Source of the DNA: Lentisphaeria bacterium
Lineage (GTDB): Bacteria; Verrucomicrobiota; Lentisphaeria; Victivallales; Victivallaceae
Reading direction: 5' to 3'
Assembly (NCBI GenBank): GCA_017462015.1
Contig: JAFTRX010000082.1
Location: forward strand, 1-59,907
DNA: 59,907 nucleotides
The notes under the pieces were generated by a model. That model made no database searches and had not been told where the DNA came from. It saw only the letters and a program-made list of their open reading frames with translations. Within the stretch, counting starts at the first letter, position 1. Each line of letters opens with the position of its first letter. Positions 26,200 to 34,226 of this stretch are shown piece after piece. The position numbers and the translations under genes are program-made.

Positions 26200-26787
26200 A
26201 TGTTGAAACGTAAACTTGCTTTGATCATGCTCATCGCCATCTGCGGCTGCGGACTCTTCGCCGCGCCCTGGTCCACCCACAATGCCCGCCGCAGACCGGA
26301 AACGCTGATGGTCATCGGCAACTACCATACCCCCTATGTTCTGGCTGAAACTTATCACGGCTTGACCAACCAGCCCTATTTGCGCGTTATGCAAGACGGA
26401 AAACTTTATCTGGTGCTGCCCAAAGTCATCCGCGGTATCGCTCCGCAGGAGCTTGCCGGAGTTATCGATTCTCTCGCGCTCAAACGTATCGTCATCATCG
26501 GCGATGAGCGTTTTGTCTCTCTGGATTTTGAGAAAACCCTGCGCAAAACCAACATCAAAGCTACACCCATCGTCCGTATTTACGGCGAAAACTGGCTGCG
26601 TATAGCTCAGGAACTGGACGATTTGCTCAACATCGGTCACCTCTCCGGCAACTTCCGGGAAAACCTTCAGGATGCGAACATCCGCACCAACCCTGCCCAG
26701 CTCCAGCCCCGCCCCATTCAGAAGAAAGCTGATGCTCCGGCTGCCCAGGATGCTCCGGCTGAAGTCCCCGCCACCAAGGTTGACTGA
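26200..26787 (+). CDS. Exported protein of unknown function
   Basis: A 195-residue protein I do not recognise. The N-terminus MLKRKLALIMLIAICGCGLFAAPW is a signal peptide, possibly lipoprotein-type at one of the two cysteines. The middle (about 35-145) looks like a compact alpha/beta domain ('LMVIGNYHTPYVLAE', 'LKRIVIIGDERFVSLD', 'PIVRIYGENWLRIAQELDDL'). The end is a proline/alanine-rich tail (QLQPRPIQKKADAPAAQDAP), likely disordered. Start by GGAGGAAACC before the ATG. It is 27 bp upstream of an ABC-2-type permease gene and then birA, so it may work with the permease (inference only). Confidence 0.7.
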   Translation: MLKRKLALIMLIAICGCGLFAAPWSTHNARRRPETLMVIGNYHTPYVLAETYHGLTNQPYLRVMQDGKLYLVLPKVIRGIAPQELAGVIDSLALKRIVIIGDERFVSLDFEKTLRKTNIKATPIVRIYGENWLRIAQELDDLLNIGHLSGNFRENLQDANIRTNPAQLQPRPIQKKADAPAAQDAPAEVPATKVD

Positions 26788-26814
26788 AGATAATCCCCGG
26801 GGAATCAACTGCTC

Positions 26815-27774
26815 ATGTTGCACCTGTACCGCATCTCCGTCAACACCTTCCGGGAATCCATCCGGGAACCGGTATATTTTCTGATGCTGCTGGCATCACT
26901 GTTGCTGATCGGACATTTTCCGTGGCTGACCATATTCGTCTTTTTTGAACAATTGAAACTGGTTGTGGACAGTTCCATGGCAACGACGATGATTTTCAGT
27001 TTATCGGTCGCGGTGCTGTGTGCCAGTTACACCGTGTCCAAAGAGATGCGCAACGGAACCGTGCTTTTGCTGTTGAGCAAACCGGTCTCCCGCTGGAGCT
27101 TTGTTCTGGGCAAAATAATCGGCATCATCATGGCGGCACTGCTGTTCAGTTTTATCTGCTGCTGTGCTTCGGTGATTTCCGTCTACATCGCAGTTGACCA
27201 GTTCCGCATGGAAATGCATCTCTACGGTGCATTTGTCGGTCTGGTCGGTGTCGGCTGTGTGGTCGGTATGGTGATGAACTTTCTCAACGGAAGTTCCTTT
27301 GCAGAGTTTGCCACCTACGCAACTGCGGTCGTTATCGCCGGGATGTTGTGCTACTGTTTGAAGTTCCGTCCCCATCCGGAGCTGGCACTGAAAGACCTTG
27401 CCAAAGCACTTTTCATGCTCAACATCGCTGTTGTGATCATGTCAACGCTGGCAGTCGGTGCCGCAACGCGACTTGACGTGGTTCCGACGATGTGTTTCTG
27501 CTCCATCTTCTTCTTTCTGGGATTGATGTCCAGCCACCTCTTCCTCCGGCAGAGTGATTCAGAACTTTTGAACATGGTATACAATGTCTGTTATGCCATC
27601 ATCCCCAACTGGCAGTTTTTCTGGTTGGCAGATGCGATCGCCGTCGGCAGACACATCCCCAATACTTATGTGATAAACGGCTGCATCTATGGAGTGATCT
27701 ATTTCCTGATCGCTACCGTCTGGGCGATCGCGCTGTTCCAGGATCGGGAAGCCGCCGCCGGGGCGAGGGACTGA
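26815..27774 (+). CDS. ABC-2-type transporter permease
   Basis: A 319-residue membrane protein with six or more hydrophobic segments. It has the amphipathic N-terminus of ABC-2 permeases ('LHLYRISVNTFRESIREPVY') and the signature 'YTVSKEMRNGTVLLLLSKPVSRWSFVLGK' region (E-x-x-N-G-T-x3-L-L-x-K-P-x-S-R) between the first segments. That pattern is typical of ABC-2 membrane subunits such as those of the GldF/NosY type. No ATP-binding subunit lies beside it, which is unusual; it may be elsewhere. Substrate unknown. Confidence 0.8.
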   Translation: MLHLYRISVNTFRESIREPVYFLMLLASLLLIGHFPWLTIFVFFEQLKLVVDSSMATTMIFSLSVAVLCASYTVSKEMRNGTVLLLLSKPVSRWSFVLGKIIGIIMAALLFSFICCCASVISVYIAVDQFRMEMHLYGAFVGLVGVGCVVGMVMNFLNGSSFAEFATYATAVVIAGMLCYCLKFRPHPELALKDLAKALFMLNIAVVIMSTLAVGAATRLDVVPTMCFCSIFFFLGLMSSHLFLRQSDSELLNMVYNVCYAIIPNWQFFWLADAIAVGRHIPNTYVINGCIYGVIYFLIATVWAIALFQDREAAAGARD

Positions 27775-27787
27775 CCCGGAATCTGCC

Positions 27788-28552
27788 ATGACTGCAAAAC
27801 TTATCACAGTTGAAAGTACCGACTCGACCAATACTGCCGTCAAACAGCTCTTTGATACGCTGGAAGACGGCAGTTGTTTTTGTGCGCTGGAACAACGCGC
27901 CGGACGGGGGCGTTTGGGGCGGAAATGGGTGACTCCGCCGGGAACGGCACTCTGTTTCAGCGCGGCGTTCAAAAACGTTTCCGAAGCGTACCACGCCGGA
28001 GCGATCGTAGCGCTGGCGGCGTTGGATGTATTAAAAAATCACCTGCCTGATCTGCCGGTTTTCTTCAAATGGCCCAACGACCTTTACGTTAGACAAAACA
28101 AATTATCCGGAATTTTATCCGAAGGCGTGATTTCCCACGGCAAACTTGCCGGAGTCATATCCGGTATCGGAATCAACCTCAATCAAAGTAAAGAAGAGCT
28201 GGCGCAGCTGGACAATCCGGCAACATCGCTTTTTGCTGAATCCGGATGCCGTTTTGAAATACCGCCGCTCAGCAGGGAACTTTTTGCGCGCATACAGGAG
28301 TTGTACGCAGAATATCACCACTCTCCCCAAACGATAATCTCCCGCTGGCAGCAAGCCAACGCTCTTATCGGTCACACCCTGGAAATCATCCGTCCGGACG
28401 GAACCCGGATGACCGGAATTTTTTCCGGTATCGCTCAAGATGGGGCAATGCTGCTGAAGATCAACGGTTTTGAAGAACGCTTTGACTGCGGAGATGTCAA
28501 AATAGATCCGGCATCACTGCCCGATTTTCACAATTCGGGCAGATCGGAATAA
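27788..28552 (+). CDS. birA: Biotin-[acetyl-CoA-carboxylase] ligase, monofunctional form
   Basis: A 254-residue class I biotin protein ligase, attaching biotin to carrier proteins. The catalytic loop is GRGRLGRKW (39-47). 'FFKWPNDLYV' and 'KLSGILSEG' form the biotin/ATP site and 'GIGINLNQ' follows; the C-terminal SH3-like cap is present. There is no N-terminal helix-turn-helix, so it is not expected to act as a biotin repressor. The ribosome site is weak, and translation may be coupled to the permease gene 13 bp upstream. It converges on the XRE-cupin gene with a 25-bp overlap of the coding ends. Confidence 0.92.
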   Translation: MTAKLITVESTDSTNTAVKQLFDTLEDGSCFCALEQRAGRGRLGRKWVTPPGTALCFSAAFKNVSEAYHAGAIVALAALDVLKNHLPDLPVFFKWPNDLYVRQNKLSGILSEGVISHGKLAGVISGIGINLNQSKEELAQLDNPATSLFAESGCRFEIPPLSRELFARIQELYAEYHHSPQTIISRWQQANALIGHTLEIIRPDGTRMTGIFSGIAQDGAMLLKINGFEERFDCGDVKIDPASLPDFHNSGRSE

Positions 28553-29103
28553 ATGACCAGAGCCCGGGCGCGGGAACAATTTTCCGGCAAAATCACCCGG
28601 TGCGGCACATTGGCCTGCATATAAACAGTGTCACCTGCGACCATACGTTTTTTCTGCGTATCATCGTAGATGCAGTAGTCAAGTTCCCCCTCCAGCAGAA
28701 CAAAAAACTCTTCCGTATCGTGCATCATAAAATCCCGCTCCGGTCCCGGCGTGTATTCGATGATAAATGGATCCATCTTTCTGCCGATCTGACAATGCGC
28801 CAGCGCGGAATAATGAATACCATGCTCCACACCGGCATCCCGATCCAGCGGTTCGCCGTCAGCAATATTGCCGTAAGTGTACGGACGGTTGGGTGCGCCG
28901 CTTCCGGCAAACAACCGTTCCAAAGATACGCCGAGTGCGGCGGATATTTTCATCAGCGCCTTGAGCGATGGCGTGATACGGAAATTTTCGATTTGCGAGA
29001 TGAATCCTTTGCTGAAGCCGCTTTTTTTTGCCAGCGCTTCCACCGTCATTCCCTGCTTTTTGCGCAAATCCCGTACCGTTTGAGAAAGCTCCAATAAGTT
29101 CAT
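28528..29103 (-). CDS. XRE-family transcriptional regulator with cupin sensor domain
   Basis: A 191-residue protein. The N-terminal helix-turn-helix (residues 6-62: 'LRKKQGMTVEALAKKSGFSK', 'ISQIENFRITPSL') is of the Cro/XRE type. The C-terminal cupin (about 110-190: 'HDTEEFFVLLEGELDYCIYD', 'GDTVYMQANVPHRV') has a metal-binding-type His/Glu set. Relatives (PuuR/SinR-cupin group) sense small molecules and repress nearby transport or catabolic genes. It lies downstream of a lipoprotein and a ZIP transporter gene, overlapping the former by one base. Together they could be a metal-linked unit (inference). Confidence 0.88.
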   Translation of the reverse strand: MNLLELSQTVRDLRKKQGMTVEALAKKSGFSKGFISQIENFRITPSLKALMKISAALGVSLERLFAGSGAPNRPYTYGNIADGEPLDRDAGVEHGIHYSALAHCQIGRKMDPFIIEYTPGPERDFMMHDTEEFFVLLEGELDYCIYDDTQKKRMVAGDTVYMQANVPHRVILPENCSRARALVIYSDLPEL

Positions 29104-29849
29104 TACAAGACATCCTCCGTGATGTTTTTACCATTGACCGAAATAAAAAATTCATATTTTCCGGGAGCGATCCTGCGGTAACAGCATCCCGGCGGCAAAA
29201 CTCCGGTGAAATACGGTCCGCGCCAACGGGTATTATTTCCCGGATCATGCAAAAGAGCCTCCAATACCGGCGGAGCATCTCCGGTGTCCATGATAAATTC
29301 ATCTATTGCCCGGCAGACCATCGCCGCCTGCTCTCCGGCGGCACGCTCTTTACGAACAGTTGCATAACGGTCGGAACGCTTCAGTTCCTCTGCCGTTACA
29401 GCAAGTTCACGGTCGACAAATTCCACCGTCACCGCCCGCACGCCATGCGTGAATGCCCGTTGCAAAGTAACCACTGTCCCCGGAAGTTCACACTTCAATC
29501 TGTCAGCATCAACTTGAGTAAAACTGATATTGAACGCCGCTTCGATATCCCGCTGAGCAACGGACAATACATCTTCACTTCCCGGAATATCCTCAGCAGT
29601 CATCACCACCCGGAACACCCGGTGTTCAAAGGGCAGCACTTCCACAGAGGCACTGACAAACAACCTGGAGAGTTCCGCCTGCTCCACCCGGCACAATTCC
29701 CCTTCTCCGTTGCGCGGAGTGACCACACTGCCCATGACCACGCTGCCGACCTTATTTATCCGTTCCGGCACTTGCGGTTTGCTGCAGCCGCAAACGGTAA
29801 TCAACGCAAGCAGAGATGCCGCAAAAATTTTATTGAACTTCCGCTTCAT
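29103..29849 (-). CDS. Lipoprotein with GspG-like C-terminal domain
   Basis: A 248-residue putative lipoprotein: the signal MKRKFNKIFAASLLALITVCGC carries a lipobox-like 'VCGC'. The middle is of unknown fold. The C-terminal ~80 residues ('AIDEFIMDTGDAPPVLEALL', 'NNTRWRGPYF...PGCCYRR...YEF') resemble the globular part of GspG pseudopilins (x-P-T-x-x-x-G-L-x-x-L ... W-x-G-P-Y), but there is no prepilin helix. It may be a lipoprotein partner of type II secretion or pilus machinery (inference). It overlaps the ZIP gene by 4 bp. Confidence 0.6.
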   Translation of the reverse strand: MKRKFNKIFAASLLALITVCGCSKPQVPERINKVGSVVMGSVVTPRNGEGELCRVEQAELSRLFVSASVEVLPFEHRVFRVVMTAEDIPGSEDVLSVAQRDIEAAFNISFTQVDADRLKCELPGTVVTLQRAFTHGVRAVTVEFVDRELAVTAEELKRSDRYATVRKERAAGEQAAMVCRAIDEFIMDTGDAPPVLEALLHDPGNNTRWRGPYFTGVLPPGCCYRRIAPGKYEFFISVNGKNITEDVL

Positions 29850-30634
29850 AACAACACCAGAGACATAAGCAGCATACCGCTGATGACCCCATATATGGCG
29901 AGATGGTGTTCGCCATACTCCCGCGCCAGCGGCATCAATTCATCAAAGGTGAGAAAGACCATGATCCCGGCGACACCGGCATTTATCAGCATCAACAGCT
30001 TTTCAGAAATAAACGGCAGCAGTATGAAGTAGGCACACGTTGCCCCCAGCGGCTCCGCCAATCCGGAGACAAACGACCAGAGAAACGCTTTTTTCCGGCT
30101 GCCGGTGGCGTGATATATCGGCACTGAAACAGTGATGCCTTCGGGAATATTGTGTATCGCGATTGCCAGAGCGGTAAAAATGCCGCCTTTGACTGAAGTT
30201 GCCCCGGAGATAAAAACCGCCATGCCCTCAGGAAAGTTGTGTATCGTCAGCGCCAGAGCAAATAACGCTCCACTGCGGAACAGACGGCTTTTCTGTTCCG
30301 GAGCATCCATAGCTTCCACCGGCCGCGCTTCATGCGGGTTGCGCGACTCGGGAATCAGCCGGTCAATCAGCATGGACAAGGCGATACCGCTGAAAAAAGC
30401 AGCTATCGCACACACCGCGCCACCTTTTCCCATAAGCTCTTCCAAACCGCTTTTGGATTCTGCCAGCAGTTCGACAAAGGAGATGTAAATCATCACGCCG
30501 CCGGAAAAACCCAGTGCCAGTGATAAAAACTTTTTATTGGAGTGGTTGAAGAAAAATGCTATACAACTGCCGACACCGGTTGCAAGTCCGGCGGCGATAG
30601 AGAGCATAAATGCAAATAATATACGCGAATCCAT
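29846..30634 (-). CDS. ZIP-family metal cation transporter (ZupT-like)
   Basis: A 262-residue membrane protein with about eight hydrophobic segments and the two ZIP signature metal-site motifs, 'HNFPEG' and 'HNIPEG', in the fourth and fifth transmembrane segments. An internal acidic/charged loop ('ARPVEAMDAPEQK') is typical. It probably imports zinc or iron(II)/manganese. The start at the ATG has AGGAAG upstream. It heads an operon with a lipoprotein and an XRE-cupin regulator. Confidence 0.9.
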   Translation of the reverse strand: MDSRILFAFMLSIAAGLATGVGSCIAFFFNHSNKKFLSLALGFSGGVMIYISFVELLAESKSGLEELMGKGGAVCAIAAFFSGIALSMLIDRLIPESRNPHEARPVEAMDAPEQKSRLFRSGALFALALTIHNFPEGMAVFISGATSVKGGIFTALAIAIHNIPEGITVSVPIYHATGSRKKAFLWSFVSGLAEPLGATCAYFILLPFISEKLLMLINAGVAGIMVFLTFDELMPLAREYGEHHLAIYGVISGMLLMSLVLL

Positions 30635-30748
30635 AAGATATCTTCCTGTTTCAATTTGATTTCTCAAGAAGATAATCTAACTCCATAAACGATTTTTTTC
30701 AACAATAATTTGTAATTTTTCTTGAAATATTTCATTTCAAGATGTAAA

Positions 30749-30778
30749 TTGACATGAATACGATTATTTTCATATTAC
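30749..30778 (+). promoter_or_regulatory. Predicted promoter of the DUF89-prc region
   Basis: Consensus TTGACA (30749-30754), 18 bp, TATTAC (30773-30778), 16 bp before the ATG, so the leader would be very short. Confidence 0.45.
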
Positions 30779-30794
30779 AGGAAATTTTCCAAAA

Positions 30795-31652
30795 ATGCGA
30801 ATACAATTTGACTGCTGTGAATGTATTTTCAACCAGTTAATACGGATGTCGAAAGAGCTGGATGAAGCTCCGGATCGCCGTTGGGAATTTTTTCAAAGTG
30901 CAACTGCTTTCTTTCAGGAGCATTGCCGCACTGCCACACCGCCGGAACTGGCGGCACACTACTTTGCCTGTTACGCAAAGTTGAGCGGCGTTGCCGATCC
31001 GTACATGGAAATAAAAGACAACTCCACCGCCATTGCAGTAAAACTTTACAACGAACTTGCCGGCAGTGTCAATTCTTTTGAACTGCGCTTGAAGCTCGCC
31101 ATATCCGGAAATATGATCGATTACGGTGTCAATCCGGATTTTGACCTGGCCGATGCCGAGAACTTCATCCGGGAAGCGATGGCGATGCCGTTCGATCGTG
31201 CCGCCGCAAGCGACCTTGAGAGCCGGATAAACTCGGCAAAGAAGATACTTTACATTCTGGACAACTGCGGAGAAGCGGTCTTCGACCGGCTGCTTCTGGA
31301 GACGATGAAAGGCAAAGTCACCATTGCCGTGCGCGGCGGAGCGATCATCAACGACATCACGCGCCGGGAAGTTGCGGCTTCCAACCTTGCGGATTTTCCG
31401 CTGACAGACACCGGATGTGCCGCACCGGGAGCGCCGCTGCCGCTGATTTCCGCCGACTTCCGCCGGGCAATGGAGACAAGTGACCTGATTATCGCCAAAG
31501 GGCAAGGCAATTTTGAATCGCTGGAAGGTGATTTCACGGCAAAGCCGATATATTTTCTCTTCCGCGCCAAATGCCCTGTGATTCAGAAATACACCAACAG
31601 CGCGCCCGGTTCCATACAAATTATCGGACGCAACTTGAATTTATCCTGTTGA
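30795..31652 (+). CDS. DUF89 (ARMT1-type damage-control phosphatase) family protein
   Basis: A 285-residue metal-dependent phosphatase of the DUF89 family. Landmarks in order: N-terminal 'CCEC', 'SGNMIDYG' (G-N-x-x-D), 'ILDNCGEAVFD', 'VRGGAIINDIT' (metal site), 'IIAKGQGNFESL' and 'LFRAKCPVIQK'. Family members hydrolyse damaged or surplus phosphometabolites such as phospho-sugars and phosphopantetheine. No strong Shine-Dalgarno precedes the ATG, so initiation may be weak. It lies 47 bp upstream of the protease gene. Confidence 0.87.
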   Translation: MRIQFDCCECIFNQLIRMSKELDEAPDRRWEFFQSATAFFQEHCRTATPPELAAHYFACYAKLSGVADPYMEIKDNSTAIAVKLYNELAGSVNSFELRLKLAISGNMIDYGVNPDFDLADAENFIREAMAMPFDRAAASDLESRINSAKKILYILDNCGEAVFDRLLLETMKGKVTIAVRGGAIINDITRREVAASNLADFPLTDTGCAAPGAPLPLISADFRRAMETSDLIIAKGQGNFESLEGDFTAKPIYFLFRAKCPVIQKYTNSAPGSIQIIGRNLNLSC

Positions 31653-31699
31653 TGATGTAAATTTATATGATGTACGTTTTTTTAAATGGAGTTGGTTTT

Positions 31700-33718
31700 A
31701 TGAAAAAATTTCTTGTTCCTGTATTGTTCGTGCTGACGGCGACAGTGTCAGCAGCGCAATCTCAAAAATACACTTCTGACGACTTCCGGCGCATAACCGC
31801 CATGACTGCGCGGGTGCTGGAACGCAACCATTATTCAGCGCGCCCCCAGATGACGGAGAGTTTTTCGGCGCAGATTTTTGACAACTTTATAGATGCACTG
31901 GATCCGGAGCGGCTGCTCTTTTCAGCCGAAGACCTTGCCCCCTATCAGTCGATCCGGGTCCGGCTGGGCTTCATGCTTTCTCAAGGCGATTGCCGTGTCG
32001 CTTTTGATATTTACAATCTCTACCGCACCCGCTACGCCGAATACCGGACTTTTTCCCAGAAGTTTCTTGCCGGAAAAATCGATTTCACCGTCGATGAAAA
32101 CTACACCTTTGACCGCAGTAAACTTCCCCGCCCCAAGTCAAAGCAGGAACTTGCTCCTTTGTGGAGAAAAAAACTTAAACATCAACTGCTCATCTACAAA
32201 CTCATGGAGAGTTCCGAACCCAAACCGGCAAAAAAATCTGCCATTCCCGTCCCCTCACCCTCCGCCCGTATCCTGCACATCCAGCGTGACCTCGGCAACG
32301 CTATCCAGAAACGGGAAAACATCGACATCCTCGGCATACTGCTCAACGCCCTCGCCTCCTCTTACGGCGCCCACTCCAACTACAATGCCCCCAAAGCCAC
32401 GGAGGATTTTGATATTCACATGAACCTCTCCCTCTCCGGTATCGGCGCCACGCTCACCAGCGATAACGGTTATATCAAGATCGTCGAACTCGTTCCCGGC
32501 GGCCCTGCCGCCCGCAGCGGAAAAATCAAAGTCAATGACCGCTTGCTCCGGGTCACTCAGGAAAACGGCGAAAGTACCGATCTTATCGACATGCCGGTAT
32601 CTCAGGCCGTTACCTTCATCCGGGGAGAAAAGGGAACCAAACTCACGCTGGATGTTCTTTCCGGAGAAGCCGGGTCCACCACCAAGGTGACGCTGACCAG
32701 AGACAAAATCAATCTGGAAGACAGTGCCGCCAAAAGTGAAATCAAAACGGTCAAAGATTCAAAATCCGGAAAAACTCTCAAGGTCGGCATCATCAATCTT
32801 CCCAGCTTTTACATGAACTTTGAAGAGGCCGCCCGCGGCAACGCCAACGCCCGCCGCGCCAGTACCGACATCAAAAAGATTCTGGAAAAATTCAACCGGG
32901 AAAAAGTTGACTCCGTGCTGATCGACCTGCGCCGCAACGGCGGCGGCAGTCTGCCCGATGCCGTAAAACTGGCAGGACTTTTCATCAAGCAGGGGCCGGT
33001 GGTACAGGTGCGCGGCAATCGCGGCAGAGCAGAAGTTCTTTCCGATACTGACGGCAAAATCACCTACTCTGGCCCCCTGGTCATCCTCACCAGTAAACTT
33101 TCCGCTTCTGCCGCGGAAATCTTCTCTGCGGCATTACGGGACAGCCGCCGCGCCGTAATGGTCGGAGACAGCCGTACCTTCGGCAAAAGTACCGTCCTCA
33201 ACGTACATGACCTTACCCCGTACAACGCCTTTTTCAAGCGTATCAACGCAGGTTCTCTGATCTTTGAGTCTGCGATGTTCTTCCGCATCAACGGCAACTC
33301 CGTACAGCAGCTCGGTGTATCTCCGGATATCCTCCTGCCCAGCTTGACTGAAGAGATGGAAATCGGTGAAATGTTCTTCGATAATCACCTGCCGTGGGAT
33401 ACCACTAAAGCAGTAAAGTATACCATCTATGATAACGACATGGTACGCAAAATCGCTATTTTGAGAAAGAGTTCCGCCAACCGTATCAAAGCATCCAAAG
33501 AGTACGCAAAACTCCTCAAATATATCGCCATTTACCGCAAAATGCGCGGACGGAAAACCGTCTCACTCAATGAGGAAAAACGCCGCAAAGAGTACGCCGA
33601 AGAGAAGTTGATGCAGGAAAAAAATGAGGAAACTCTGGATAAATCCAAGAGCAAATCCGACAACGATCCCGTCCTCAACGAAGCAATAAACATTGCCGCC
33701 GAACTCAGCACGCTTTAA
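31700..33718 (+). CDS. prc: C-terminal processing peptidase (tail-specific protease, S41 family)
   Basis: A 672-residue periplasmic serine protease with a signal peptide (MKKFLVPVLFVLTATVSAAQ). Order: N-terminal helical domain (30-230), PDZ domain around 'GIGATLTSDNGYIKIVELVP' (250-340), then the S41 catalytic core. The Ser/Lys dyad is Ser470 in 'LSASAAEIF' and Lys496 in 'FGKSTV'. The C-terminal extension (DUF3340-like) is rich in Lys/Glu. The family degrades proteins with apolar C-termini and trims cell-wall enzymes. Start: GGAG 9 bp before the ATG. An R2 hairpin immediately follows the stop. Confidence 0.92.
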   Translation: MKKFLVPVLFVLTATVSAAQSQKYTSDDFRRITAMTARVLERNHYSARPQMTESFSAQIFDNFIDALDPERLLFSAEDLAPYQSIRVRLGFMLSQGDCRVAFDIYNLYRTRYAEYRTFSQKFLAGKIDFTVDENYTFDRSKLPRPKSKQELAPLWRKKLKHQLLIYKLMESSEPKPAKKSAIPVPSPSARILHIQRDLGNAIQKRENIDILGILLNALASSYGAHSNYNAPKATEDFDIHMNLSLSGIGATLTSDNGYIKIVELVPGGPAARSGKIKVNDRLLRVTQENGESTDLIDMPVSQAVTFIRGEKGTKLTLDVLSGEAGSTTKVTLTRDKINLEDSAAKSEIKTVKDSKSGKTLKVGIINLPSFYMNFEEAARGNANARRASTDIKKILEKFNREKVDSVLIDLRRNGGGSLPDAVKLAGLFIKQGPVVQVRGNRGRAEVLSDTDGKITYSGPLVILTSKLSASAAEIFSAALRDSRRAVMVGDSRTFGKSTVLNVHDLTPYNAFFKRINAGSLIFESAMFFRINGNSVQQLGVSPDILLPSLTEEMEIGEMFFDNHLPWDTTKAVKYTIYDNDMVRKIAILRKSSANRIKASKEYAKLLKYIAIYRKMRGRKTVSLNEEKRRKEYAEEKLMQEKNEETLDKSKSKSDNDPVLNEAINIAAELSTL

Positions 33719-33732
33719 GAGCGCTGGCTTTT

Positions 33733-33822
33733 CGGGGAGGGGAAACCTCTCTTTTCACGAGAAAAGAAAGGTTTCCCCTCCCCGAACCCCACCCTTTCCA
33801 GAGAAAAGCGGAGTATTTTTCT
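33733..33822 (-). repeat. R2 palindromic repeat, copy c
   Basis: GGGGAGGGGAAACCT then CTCTTTTC (loop ACGA) pairs across 33735-33784, followed by the tail 'cagagaaaagcggagtattt'. The stem sequence differs from copies a and b, and the changes are paired. It lies 15 bp after the prc stop and could end that transcript. Confidence 0.8.
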
Positions 33823-33859
33823 CCCGCCGACCGCGTTCAGGGCAGTTTTGAACGCACCT

Positions 33860-34226
33860 CCACTGGTGGCGCGGCGCATAGCGCACGCGCGTTTTGCTTA
33901 CGCAAAACACAAAAAGCCAGCCCGCCACATAGGCGGCAATATCGCGCCGCTATCCGGGAGTTTTGCGGAGGAGAAGCGAGGGGAGTGTACGACTGTACTC
34001 GACCCGAGCGGCGACGACAACAAGGCTCGCAGGAGCAAGCAAGATTGCCGCCGCCACCCTAGTCGCCGTCAGGCGACACACAGCCAGCCCGGCACATAGG
34101 CGGCAATATCGCGCCGCTATCCGGGAGTTTTGCGGAGGAGAAGCGAGGGGAGTGTACGACTGTACTCGACCCGAGCGGCGACGATAGCAAGGCTCGCGGG
34201 AGCAAGCAAGATTGCCGCCGCCGCCC
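33860..34226 (+). repeat. R1 dispersed repeat, copies d and e in tandem (period 167 bp)
   Basis: Two near-identical R1 units start at 33916 and 34083 ('gccagcccggcacataggcg'). Both contain 'gagtgtacgactgtactcga' and end in 'gcaagattgccgccgcc'. The second ends against the stop codon of the gene at 34227. Between them is GTCGCC-GTCA-GGCGAC; before them is GTTTTGC-TTAC-GCAAAAC (both perfect hairpins). With R2c they fill the 508-bp gap, with no gene seen. Confidence 0.85.
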
